This document shows, piece after piece, positions 53,567 through 61,365 of a stretch of DNA of 64,000 bases. Origin of the DNA: Curvibacter cyanobacteriorum (GTDB lineage Bacteria; Pseudomonadota; Gammaproteobacteria; Burkholderiales; Burkholderiaceae_C); the NCBI RefSeq assembly GCF_028649475.1, contig NZ_JAQSIP010000007.1, forward strand, positions 62,001-126,000, given 5' to 3'. Position numbers and translations under genes: made by a program. The notes below the pieces were generated by a model, which was not told the origin of the DNA, made no database searches, and saw only the letters and a list, made by a program, of their open reading frames with translations. Each line of letters starts with the position of its first letter. The first letter of the stretch is position 1.

Positions 53567-53872
53567 TTACAGCGCGCCCTGCACCAGGCCGCGAAAGCCG
53601 TAAATGCGGCGTTCACCGCCGATGGCCACCAGTTGCACGGTGCGTTCCTGGCCGGGCTCAAAGCGCACGGCGGTGCCGGAGGCGATGTTCAGTCGCATGC
53701 CGCGCGCGGCCTCACGGTCAAAGCCCAGCGCGGCATTGGTCTCGGCAAAGTGGTAGTGCGACCCCACCTGGATGGGGCGGTCGCCGGTGTTGCGCACCAG
53801 CAGCGTCAGCGTGGGGCGGCCGGTGTTCAGGGCGTGTTCGCCCTCGTCGGTGATCAGTTCGCCGGGAATCAT
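53567..53872 (-). CDS. ureB: Urease beta subunit
   Basis: 101 residues. The family pattern is complete: [59 protein letters not shown] and [14 protein letters not shown]. It forms the (UreABC)3 enzyme with UreA and UreC. The ATG follows TTGAGGAG; ureA lies 32 bases upstream. Confidence 0.96.
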   Translation of the reverse strand: MIPGELITDEGEHALNTGRPTLTLLVRNTGDRPIQVGSHYHFAETNAALGFDREAARGMRLNIASGTAVRFEPGQERTVQLVAIGGERRIYGFRGLVQGAL

Positions 53873-53904
53873 GGCAGTCTCCTCAAGGCCAGCAGGCGGG
53901 CCGG

Positions 53905-54207
53905 TCAGACGATGGGCTGGTGCACGGTCACCAATTTGGTGCCGTCGGGGAAGGTGGCTTCGACCTGGATGTCCGGAATCATCTCGGCAATGCCGTCCAT
54001 GACGTCGGCGCGGGTCAGCACGTTGCGGCCTTCGCTCATCAGTTGCGCCACGGTCTTGCCGTCACGCGCACCTTCCATCACGGCTGCGCTGATGTAGGCC
54101 ACCGCTTCGGGGTAGTTGAGCTTCAGGCCACGGGCCTTGCGGCGCTCCGCCAGCAGCGCGGCGGTGAAGATCAGCAGCTTGTCTTTTTCCCGGGGGGTCA
54201 GTTCCAT
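53905..54207 (-). CDS. ureA: Urease gamma subunit
   Basis: 100 residues: [34 protein letters not shown] and [18 protein letters not shown] are the standard UreA blocks. First gene of ureABCEFG here. ureD, which usually precedes ureA and is required for activation, is not in the window. A sigma-54-like sequence lies ~40 bases upstream. Confidence 0.96.
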   Translation of the reverse strand: MELTPREKDKLLIFTAALLAERRKARGLKLNYPEAVAYISAAVMEGARDGKTVAQLMSEGRNVLTRADVMDGIAEMIPDIQVEATFPDGTKLVTVHQPIV

Positions 54208-54247
54208 GGTCGGGCTCTCGGTCTCGTTCTGGGTTACCCAATACTAA

Positions 54248-54263
54248 AGCAGGAACCTTGCCC
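54248..54263 (-). promoter_or_regulatory. Candidate sigma-54 promoter of ureABCEFG
   Basis: On the minus strand GGGCAAG-GTTC-CTGCT keeps the invariant GG and GC at correct spacing and matches the consensus TGGCACG-N4-TTGCW at all but three positions. A dyad CGCACC-AAGAC-CGTGCG (54270-54286), three changes from an NtrC site, lies directly upstream. Weaker than the nirB promoter but in the right place. Confidence 0.35.
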
Positions 54264-54337
54264 AAATGGCGCACCAAGACCGTGCGTAGGCGGCTCGTCC
54301 GGGGGGATGATTTGCCTTGTTTTGGTGCATTGAAAAA

Positions 54338-54354
54338 GGGGGCCTGAGGCCCCC
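54338..54354 (-). terminator. Intrinsic terminator after the PII gene
   Basis: A seven-bp GC stem (GGGGGCC/GGCCCCC) with a TGA loop is followed on the minus strand by TTTTTC. It ends the metal-efflux operon about 45 bases after the PII stop and separates it from the urease promoter. Confidence 0.85.
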
Positions 54355-54400
54355 TGGTTAGGTGTGTGTGGGCCCGCTTCGAACCGGGCCCGGACCGCCC

Positions 54401-54727
54401 TCAGATCGGGCTGTGGTCGCGGATGCGGTGCGTGCTCTCCAGGTCCACCACCCAGACCAGACCGTCGCCGATCTGGCCCGTGTGGCAGGCGCTGATGATG
54501 GCGTCGCGGATGGTGTCCACCATGGCGCGGTCGCACAGCACGCAGACCATCAACTTGGGCGTGAAGTCGGTCAGCTCCTCTTTCACGGTGCGCTTCTCGA
54601 TCGCGGCGGGGGCGGTGAAGCCCTCGGCCTTGAAGATCGTCACGCCCGGGAAGTTGGGGATGGCGCGCAGCGCGTCGCGCAGCTTGTTCAGGCGGCTGGG
54701 CCGCACGATGGCTCGAATTTCTTTCAT
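54401..54727 (-). CDS. Atypical PII-family protein linked to metal efflux (PII-NG type)
   Basis: 108 residues with the PII fold: MKEIRAIVRPSRLNKLRDAL at the start and the C-terminal GDGLVWVVDLESTHRIRD nucleotide-binding region. The T-loop (GFTAPAAIEKRTVKEELTDF) lacks the uridylylated Tyr and the GlnB/GlnK consensus, so it is not a standard nitrogen sensor. PII paralogues of this kind are known beside CusABC/CzcCBA-type pumps, where they may gate or sense the pump. It lies 15 bases after the RND gene and ends the operon. Two Cys in VCVLCDRA could bind metal. Confidence 0.82.
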   Translation of the reverse strand: MKEIRAIVRPSRLNKLRDALRAIPNFPGVTIFKAEGFTAPAAIEKRTVKEELTDFTPKLMVCVLCDRAMVDTIRDAIISACHTGQIGDGLVWVVDLESTHRIRDHSPI

Positions 54728-54742
54728 GGCATTTCTCCTTTC

Positions 54743-57700
54743 TCAAGCCTCGGTGGGCTTCTCATCAAACCAGCGGTACAGCGTGGGCAGCACCACCAGG
54801 GTCAGCAGCGTGGACGAGATCAGGCCGCCAATCACCACAATCGCCAGCGGGCGTTGCACCTCCGAGCCGGGCCCCGTGGCAAACAAGAACGGCACCAGGC
54901 CCAGCAAGGCCACGGTGGCGGTCATCATCACCGGGCGGAAGCGCTGCACGCAGCCTTCGCGCACCGCCGCAGCCACGTCCATGCCGTCGCCGCGCAGGCG
55001 GCGGATGCAGGTCACCAGCACCACGCCGTTGAGCACCGCAATGCCCCACAGCGCAATGAAGCCCACCGAGGCCGGCACGCTCAGGTACTCGCCCGTGACA
55101 AACAGACCGATCAGCCCGCCCACCGACGCGAAGGGCAGCACCAGGATGATCAGGCTGGCCAGGCGCACCGAGTTGAACAGCAGGAACAGCAGGAAGAAGA
55201 TGGCCGCGATGGTCAGGGGCACGATCACCGACAGCGTGCCCATGGCGCGCTCCATGTTCTCGAACTGACCGCCGTACTTGAAGTAATAGCCTTCGGGCAG
55301 CTGCACTTCGGCGTCGATGCGTTGCTGCACCTCGGTCACGAAGCCCGCCAGGTCGCGGCCTTCGACGTTGGCACCCACCACCACGCGGCGCTTGCCGCTT
55401 TCGCGGCTGATCTGCGCAGGGCCGTCGACCAGTTCGATGCGGGCCAGGCTGTTCAGCGGCACCTGGGCGCCGTCCGGGGTGGTCAGCAAGGTGTTGCCGA
55501 TGGCCTCGGCCGACTGGCGCACATGGGCCGGGAAGCGCACCACCACGCTGTAGCGGCGCTCACCCTCGTAGAGCGTGGTCACGTCCTGGCCACCGATGGC
55601 GGTTTCGATCAGGGCTTGCACGTCGGCCACGTTGAGGCCGTGGCGGGCAATCGCCTTGCGGTCGATGTCCACCGTCAGGGCCTGCTGGCCGGACAGGCGC
55701 TCGATGCGGATGTCGCGGCTGCCGCTGACGCTCTTCAAGATGCGCGCCACCTGTTCGGACACGCGCTTGAGTTCGCCCAGTTCGTCACCGAACACCTTGA
55801 TCGCGAGCTGCGAGCGCACGCCGGTCACCATCTCGTCGACGCGCTCGGAGATGGGTTGCGACAGCACGATCTGCACGCCCGGGATGGTGGACAGGCGCTG
55901 CCGGATGTCCTCGTCGATCTCGTCCTGGGTGCGCTCGGACTTGGGGTCCAGCAGCACGATGGGGTCGGACTCGTTCGGGCCCGCCGGGTCGGCCGGCGAT
56001 TCGCCGCGGCCCAGCTTGGACACCACCATGCGCACGCCAGGCACCTCGGAGATGGTCTTCATGGCGGCCATTTCCATGCGGATCGACTCGTCCAGCGAGA
56101 TGCTGGGCACGCGGTTGATCTGCGGCGTCAGAGCGCCTTCCTTCATGGTGGGCATGAAGGACTTGCCCAGCAGCGGGAACAGCGCCAGCGAGCCCAGCAA
56201 CAGGCCCACCGACACGCCCAGCGTCAGCTTGTGCCGCAGCGTGGCGCCGTCCAGCAGGCGCAGATAGTGACGCTTCAGGAACGCGATCAGGCGCGTGTCG
56301 TGGTCCGAGCCGCCCTTCAGGAAGTAGGCGCACAGCACCGGCGACAGGATCAGCGACACGGCCAGCGACACGGCCAGGGCCATCGCGATGGTCAGGGCCA
56401 GCGGCGCGAACATCTTGCCCTCGATGCCTTGCAGCGTCATCAGCGGCAGGAACACCAAGATGATGATGGCAATGCCGAACACGGTCGGCGTGGCCACTTC
56501 GGCCGTGGCGTCCAGAATCGTCCGCACCCGCGCGCCCATGCTGGGGCCCGCCTGGCCGAGCTTGTGGTACACGTTTTCCACCACCACCACGGTGGCGTCC
56601 ACCATCAGGCCGATGGCAATCGCCAGCCCCCCGAGTGACATCAGGTTGGCCGAGATGCCGTAGCGGTTCATCAGGATGAAGGTGGTCAGCGGCGCAATCA
56701 CCAGCGTGGCCACCACGATCAGACTCGATCGCACATCCCCCAGGAAGATGAACAGCACCACCACCACCAGGAAGATGCCTTCGATCAGCACCTTGCCCAC
56801 GGTCCACAGGGCCGAATCCACCAGGTCGGTGCGGTCGTAGTAGGGCACGATCTGCAGGCCGTCGGGCAGCATGCCCTTGCGGTTGATTTCGTCCACGCGC
56901 TCTTTCACGCGGGTCACCACCTGCTTGGCGTTGCCGCCGCGCATCATCAGCACGATGCCCGACACGCCCTCGGTGTAGCCGCCCTTGATGATGGCGCCCT
57001 GGCGCACTTCACTGCCCAGCTGCACGGTGGCCACATCGCGCACATAGACCGGTACACCGGCTTGCTCTTTGACCACGATGTTGCCGATGTCCTCCAGCGT
57101 GCGGATCAGGCCCACGCCGCGGATCAGGTACTGCTCGGTCACCTGCGGCAGGATGCCGCCGCTGGCGTTGGCGTTGTTGCTCGCGATCGCGTGCACCACC
57201 TGCTGCACCGACAGCTTGTAGTGGCGCAGGCGGCCCGGGTCGACCAGGGCCTGGTACTGCTTCACGTAGCCGCCTTGCGAGTTGATTTCGGCCACGCCCG
57301 GGATCGAGCGCAGCAGCGGTCGCACCACCCAGTCCTGCACGCTGCGGCGCTCGGACAGTTCTTCGGGGGTCAGCGCGCGCTTGCCGTCATCGGGGCGTTC
57401 CAGCGTGTACTGGTAGACCTCGCCCAGGCCGGTGGACACCGGCCCCAGCACCGGCACGATGCCCGCCGGCATGCGCGGCGTGACCTCGATCAGGCGCTCG
57501 GTCACCAACTGGCGTGCAAAGTACACGTCGGTGGCGTCGGTGAACACCAGGGTGATGATGGACAGGCCGCTCTTGTTGAGCGAGCGCATCTCCACCAGAC
57601 CGGGCATGCCGGTCATGGCGATTTCAAGCGGCACGGTGACAAAGCGCTCGATCTCCTCGGGGGAGCGGCCGGGCGCCTCGGTGGCCACCTGCACCTGCAC

Positions 57701-57832
57701 GTTGGTGACGTCGGGGAACGCGTCCACCGACAGTCGCATGGCGGCGCGCATGCCGAAGGCGCACAGCACCAGGGCCAGCACGACCACCACCAGCCGCTGA
57801 CTGAGCGCGGCACGGATCATGGAAACCATCAT
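54743..57832 (-). CDS. Heavy-metal RND efflux permease (CusA/CzcA family)
   Basis: 1029-residue inner-membrane proton/metal antiporter. The N-terminus IRAALSQRLVVVVLALVLCA and the block DAFPDVTNVQVQVATEAPGRSPEE are diagnostic of heavy-metal RND proteins. Helix 4 reads AIGLMVDATVVVVENV; the central Asp and the Glu are kept, but the first Asp of the CzcA D-D-E set is replaced, so this is not a canonical Zn/Co/Cd CzcA. Metal cannot be assigned; copper/silver or nickel are possible. It follows the adaptor by five bases and precedes the PII gene. Confidence 0.92.
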   Translation of the reverse strand: MMVSMIRAALSQRLVVVVLALVLCAFGMRAAMRLSVDAFPDVTNVQVQVATEAPGRSPEEIERFVTVPLEIAMTGMPGLVEMRSLNKSGLSIITLVFTDATDVYFARQLVTERLIEVTPRMPAGIVPVLGPVSTGLGEVYQYTLERPDDGKRALTPEELSERRSVQDWVVRPLLRSIPGVAEINSQGGYVKQYQALVDPGRLRHYKLSVQQVVHAIASNNANASGGILPQVTEQYLIRGVGLIRTLEDIGNIVVKEQAGVPVYVRDVATVQLGSEVRQGAIIKGGYTEGVSGIVLMMRGGNAKQVVTRVKERVDEINRKGMLPDGLQIVPYYDRTDLVDSALWTVGKVLIEGIFLVVVVLFIFLGDVRSSLIVVATLVIAPLTTFILMNRYGISANLMSLGGLAIAIGLMVDATVVVVENVYHKLGQAGPSMGARVRTILDATAEVATPTVFGIAIIILVFLPLMTLQGIEGKMFAPLALTIAMALAVSLAVSLILSPVLCAYFLKGGSDHDTRLIAFLKRHYLRLLDGATLRHKLTLGVSVGLLLGSLALFPLLGKSFMPTMKEGALTPQINRVPSISLDESIRMEMAAMKTISEVPGVRMVVSKLGRGESPADPAGPNESDPIVLLDPKSERTQDEIDEDIRQRLSTIPGVQIVLSQPISERVDEMVTGVRSQLAIKVFGDELGELKRVSEQVARILKSVSGSRDIRIERLSGQQALTVDIDRKAIARHGLNVADVQALIETAIGGQDVTTLYEGERRYSVVVRFPAHVRQSAEAIGNTLLTTPDGAQVPLNSLARIELVDGPAQISRESGKRRVVVGANVEGRDLAGFVTEVQQRIDAEVQLPEGYYFKYGGQFENMERAMGTLSVIVPLTIAAIFFLLFLLFNSVRLASLIILVLPFASVGGLIGLFVTGEYLSVPASVGFIALWGIAVLNGVVLVTCIRRLRGDGMDVAAAVREGCVQRFRPVMMTATVALLGLVPFLFATGPGSEVQRPLAIVVIGGLISSTLLTLVVLPTLYRWFDEKPTEA

Positions 57833-57837
57833 GGGCC

Positions 57838-59061
57838 TTACTCCAGTTCAGCGCGCTTGCGCTCGTTGTTCAGGTGGAAAGCACCTTCAACCACCACCTC
57901 GGTGCCTTCGCTCAGGCCTTTGAGCACCGGGCGCAGGGCACCGCTGGCGGCCCCCAGTTCGACCGGGGTCAGGCGGTAGGCGCCGTCGCCGGTCTTGACG
58001 TAGACGTGGTCGCGGTCGTTCTCACGCACCACGGCCACATTGGGCACGGCCAGCTGGCGCTGGGTGGCGCCGACGATGTGCATGGTGGCCAGCATCTGCG
58101 GCTTGAGTTCGCGTTGCGCGTTGTCCACCTGGGTGCGGATGGAGACGGTGCGGGTCTCTTGCGACACGGTGTCGCCCACCTGCACGATCTTGCCTTGCAG
58201 GCGCTTGGCGCCCAGCGCGGGGACTTCGATCTCCACGCTCTGGCCCGGCTGCACCGAGCGGGCCGACTGCTCGGGCAGGCCGCCCACCACCCACACATTG
58301 CCGAGGTCGGCCACGGTGAACAGCGGGTCGCCCGGCTGGGCCACCTGGCCCGAGCTGACCTTGCGCTCGATCACCACGCCCGACAGGGTGGCCAGCACCG
58401 CGGTCTGCGGGGCCAGCGTGCCGTCGGTGCGCAGCTTGTCGATGGCGGCTTGGCCCAGGCCCATCAGGCGCAGCTGGTCGCCGGCGGCGCGCAGTTCGGC
58501 GCGGGCGATCGACAGCTCGGATTCGCGGCGTTGCAGCTCGGCCGAGCCGATCACGTCGGCCTGGATCAGCTGGCGGGCGCGTTCCACCGCGCGCTCGGCC
58601 AGTTGGCTGGCGGCGTTGGCGCGCAGGTAACCCAGCTGGGCGGTGGTCAGCTCGGGGCTGGCCACATAGGCCAGGGCCTGGCCGGGTTTGACCCGGTCGC
58701 CCACTTCGGCCAGCACTTCGGTCACGCGGCCGGTGACCGAGGCGCCGATGCGGGTCACCTGGCGGTCGTTGGCTTCAATGCGGCCGGCAATGTCCTGGGT
58801 CGGTGCCAGGTCGGCCTGGGCCACCTTTTGCACCTGGAAGTTCTTGGCCATCTCGGGCTTGACGTTGACCACAAGGGGGTCTTGGCGTTGCACGGGCGCC
58901 GCGGCCTGGGGTTCGTTCTTGGCGCCGCAGGCGACCAACAGCCAGGCAGTGCCCAGCGCGGCGCAGAGCAGGCTCAGGCGCAGCATGGCCGGGCGTGGGT
59001 CGGTGGCACGGACCGCGCGCACCGGGCGGGCGGAGTTCAGGGACGGTGTGGTGTTCGACAT
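57838..59061 (-). CDS. Heavy-metal RND periplasmic adaptor (CusB/CzcB-like)
   Basis: 407 residues. An N-terminal lipobox-like LLVACGAK suggests a lipoprotein. The adaptor parts are visible: DIAGRIEANDRQVTRIGASV, lipoyl half GRVTEVLAEVGDRVKPGQAL, helical hairpin, second half GVVIERKVSSGQVAQPGD, and barrel domain. CzcB-type His-rich inserts are absent. It links permease and outer-membrane duct and may deliver metal. About 60 bases after the outer-membrane gene. Confidence 0.9.
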   Translation of the reverse strand: MSNTTPSLNSARPVRAVRATDPRPAMLRLSLLCAALGTAWLLVACGAKNEPQAAAPVQRQDPLVVNVKPEMAKNFQVQKVAQADLAPTQDIAGRIEANDRQVTRIGASVTGRVTEVLAEVGDRVKPGQALAYVASPELTTAQLGYLRANAASQLAERAVERARQLIQADVIGSAELQRRESELSIARAELRAAGDQLRLMGLGQAAIDKLRTDGTLAPQTAVLATLSGVVIERKVSSGQVAQPGDPLFTVADLGNVWVVGGLPEQSARSVQPGQSVEIEVPALGAKRLQGKIVQVGDTVSQETRTVSIRTQVDNAQRELKPQMLATMHIVGATQRQLAVPNVAVVRENDRDHVYVKTGDGAYRLTPVELGAASGALRPVLKGLSEGTEVVVEGAFHLNNERKRAELE

Positions 59062-59121
59062 AGGGGTTCAGCTTGGATAAGGCGTGGAGGGGGCGGACGT
59101 CACAGGGGGTGGGCCGGGCGC

Positions 59122-60540
59122 TCAGGGGCGGTACAGCTCGGCATTGCGGGCCGACAGCAGTTCCAGCTCGATGCGGGCGGCCTGCTGCTGGTAGCGGGCT
59201 TCCAGCAGGTCGGCGCGCACGGTGCGCAGCAGGCGTTGCGCGTCCAGCACGTCGAGGATGCCGCGCTCGCCAAAGCGGTAGGCGGCCTGGGCCACGCGCA
59301 GCGCAGCCTCGGCCTCGCGCACGGCGCCCAGGCTCAGGGCTTCGGTGCGCACGCGGGCGATCTCCAGCGACTTCCAGGCCAGCAGGATTTGCTGGCGCAG
59401 TTCGGCGCGGCGACCGTCGAGCTGGCCTTGCAGGCGCTCCAGCTCCGAACTGGCCTCGGCGGTGGGGCCGGTGCGTTGGTCAAACAAGGGGATCTGCACG
59501 CTCACCCCCAGCTGCTGCTGGCGAATCTCCGGGTCCCGGGTCTGGCTGTAGCGCAGCTCCACGCCCGGCAGGCGACTGGCTTTGGCTTCCGTCAAACGGG
59601 CCTGGGCACGCGAGACCTCGGCTTGCAGGGCGCGCAGCTCAGGGTTGTGGGTCTCGGCGCGCAGGCGGGTCTCCTCCAGGCCGGGCAGGCCGGGCTCATC
59701 GTCCAGCGAGGCTTGCAGGCTCCAGCGCGCCGGCAGCTGGCCGGCGGCCAGGCGGTTCAGCATCAGCAGGGCCTGCTCGGCCTGCAGCGAGGCGTTTTGC
59801 TGGCGCTGGCGGGCGTTGATGATTTCGGCGTCGGCCTTGATCATTTCGTAGCGCGGGGCTTCGCCGCTGTCCACCCGCAGGCGCACCCGCTCACGCACCT
59901 GCTCCAGCAGGGCCACCGACTCCTGGGCCGCGGCGGCTTCGGCGCGGCGCAGCAACGCCTCATAGGCGCGCAGGTGGACCTGGCTGATCAGCTCGTTGCG
60001 GGTCTGTTCGATCTGCTCGGCCGAACTGCGCTCGCCAGCCCGGGCGGCCTCCTGACGGGCGCCACGCAAGGTCGGGTTTTCAATCAGTTGGGCCACGGCC
60101 CAGCTTTGCACCTGGCCCGGCGTGGCCGACGGCAGGCGCGCATTGTTGCGCCCACCGGACCATTCCAGGCGGGGGTTGGGCAAGGCGCCAGCGCTGATCA
60201 CCCCGGCGGCGGCCGTGTTGCGCGCCCGCTGGGCGGCCAGCAACTCGGGGTTGTGGGCCAGCACGGTGCGGGTCAGTTGCTCCAGCGTCAGCACCGGACC
60301 TGCGGGGGCCTCGGCCGTGGTGCTGGCACCGGTTGGGGGGCTGGGCGGGGTGGTGCCATCGACGCTGGCGGCCGTGGGCGCCGGGCGCGCTGGGGACGTG
60401 GGGGCCTGGGCCCGGGTCGGCAGGCTCACGGCCAGGCAGGCGGTGGCCAGCAGGGTCAGGGCCCAGGCCGAGGCCCGGGGGGCGGCCCGGCGCGGTGCCG
60501 TGGAGGAAGCCAATGGGAGGACGTTCGCTTTTGAAGTCAT
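59122..60540 (-). CDS. Heavy-metal efflux outer-membrane protein (CusC/CzcC-like, TolC fold)
   Basis: 472 residues. A signal peptide ends PTRAQA, then a Pro/Thr-rich spacer of ~35 residues, then two efflux-fold repeats (LEQLTRTVLAHNPELLAAQR and EETRLRAETHNPELRALQAE). SQTRDPEIRQQQLGVSVQIP is a typical CzcC strand. The ATG at 60540 starts the signal sequence; an upstream in-frame extension is Arg-rich and unlikely. First core gene of the pump operon. Confidence 0.9.
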   Translation of the reverse strand: MTSKANVLPLASSTAPRRAAPRASAWALTLLATACLAVSLPTRAQAPTSPARPAPTAASVDGTTPPSPPTGASTTAEAPAGPVLTLEQLTRTVLAHNPELLAAQRARNTAAAGVISAGALPNPRLEWSGGRNNARLPSATPGQVQSWAVAQLIENPTLRGARQEAARAGERSSAEQIEQTRNELISQVHLRAYEALLRRAEAAAAQESVALLEQVRERVRLRVDSGEAPRYEMIKADAEIINARQRQQNASLQAEQALLMLNRLAAGQLPARWSLQASLDDEPGLPGLEETRLRAETHNPELRALQAEVSRAQARLTEAKASRLPGVELRYSQTRDPEIRQQQLGVSVQIPLFDQRTGPTAEASSELERLQGQLDGRRAELRQQILLAWKSLEIARVRTEALSLGAVREAEAALRVAQAAYRFGERGILDVLDAQRLLRTVRADLLEARYQQQAARIELELLSARNAELYRP

Positions 60541-60743
60541 GTGGAGGCGGCCTTGAAGGCGGCAACGATTTAGCAAAAAGTGACGGGCCCGCACGCCTGG
60601 CGCAGTGCTTCAGGCGGGCGTGGTCGGGGTGTCATGCACAGGCTGCACCGCAGGTCGCCAGTCTGCCTGCACCCGGCAAAGGGGGCTGAGGCGCGTCGTG
60701 GCATCCCTGCTGTGACTGGGGGCGACAGACCACCCCGCGCAAA

Positions 60744-61106
60744 TCAGCTCTGTTGTGGGGGGCGCAGCAGGCCGAGCGGCCAGACAGGCTGGGATTGCAG
60801 CGGGTGGCTGGCGGCCAGGGGCACGCCGGCATGGGCCGAATCGGGGTCTTGCACCGGAGACCAGAACAGTTCGGTGCGGTCGTCGTTGGTGACGGGGGGT
60901 TGGTAGAGCTGCACGCTGACGCGGAGCTCTTCGTCCAGGGTGTCGGGTTCGTCGGCCAGCACCTCGCAGGGCGAGGCTTCGGCCAGCACGTCGCCCATCA
61001 GGGGCGTGTCCGGCTCGTCGTGCCACACCACCGCCTGCGCGTCGCCCTGGAACAGGGCCGCGGTCAGCAGCAGCACGGACAACACGTAAACGAGCAGGAG
61101 TCGCAT
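60744..61106 (-). CDS. Small secreted protein upstream of the metal pump genes
   Basis: 120 residues. A clean signal peptide (MRLLLVYVLSVLLLTAALFQ, cleavage after DAQA) is followed by an acidic, Asp/Glu/Pro-rich mature part beginning VVWHDEPDTP, with one Cys and a Pro-rich end. It lies ~200 bases before the outer-membrane gene, in the position held by CzcI-type periplasmic regulators in Cupriavidus, but sequence similarity to CzcI is not evident to me. It may sense or buffer metal. Confidence 0.6.
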   Translation of the reverse strand: MRLLLVYVLSVLLLTAALFQGDAQAVVWHDEPDTPLMGDVLAEASPCEVLADEPDTLDEELRVSVQLYQPPVTNDDRTELFWSPVQDPDSAHAGVPLAASHPLQSQPVWPLGLLRPPQQS

Positions 61107-61260
61107 GGGCGGTTAAAACAAGCCGTGACAGGCACAGCGGGCTGGGGAAGTTACTTATTGTGTCTGCTGGCGCAACAGAAGTTCCCCAGCTGCTGAAAAA
61201 AGAATGGCCAGTTTAGGGTTGATGGGCCCAACCCAAGCCCGCCCCCCGGGGCTGGGCGTT

Positions 61261-61276
61261 TGGCACGAATGCTGCA
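61261..61276 (+). promoter_or_regulatory. Sigma-54 promoter of the permease-kinase gene
   Basis: TGGCACG-AATG-CTGCA matches the sigma-54 consensus TGGCACG-N4-TTGCW with a single change in the -12 element. Predicted start near 61288, leader about 78 bases. Confidence 0.65.
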
Positions 61277-61289
61277 CCGAAGCGGTGCG
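61273..61289. promoter_or_regulatory. Near-perfect NtrC-type site overlapping the -12 element
   Basis: TGCACC-GAAGC-GGTGCG matches the NtrC consensus TGCACC-N5-GGTGCA at all but the last base. It overlaps the -12 part of the sigma-54 promoter, where a bound protein would be expected to repress rather than activate, or to act on a promoter in the other direction. Confidence 0.5.
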
Positions 61290-61365
61290 ACCCCCGCCTC
61301 GTGGGGGCTGCCCTGCCGCCAGGCGGGCCCGATTCACCTGAGTTCAGCCACGGAGTGTCCCAGCC

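Noticed and set aside
54401-54727. Canonical nitrogen regulator GlnB/GlnK
   Set aside because: T-loop lacks the Tyr and flanking consensus, and the gene is the last of a metal-efflux operon.
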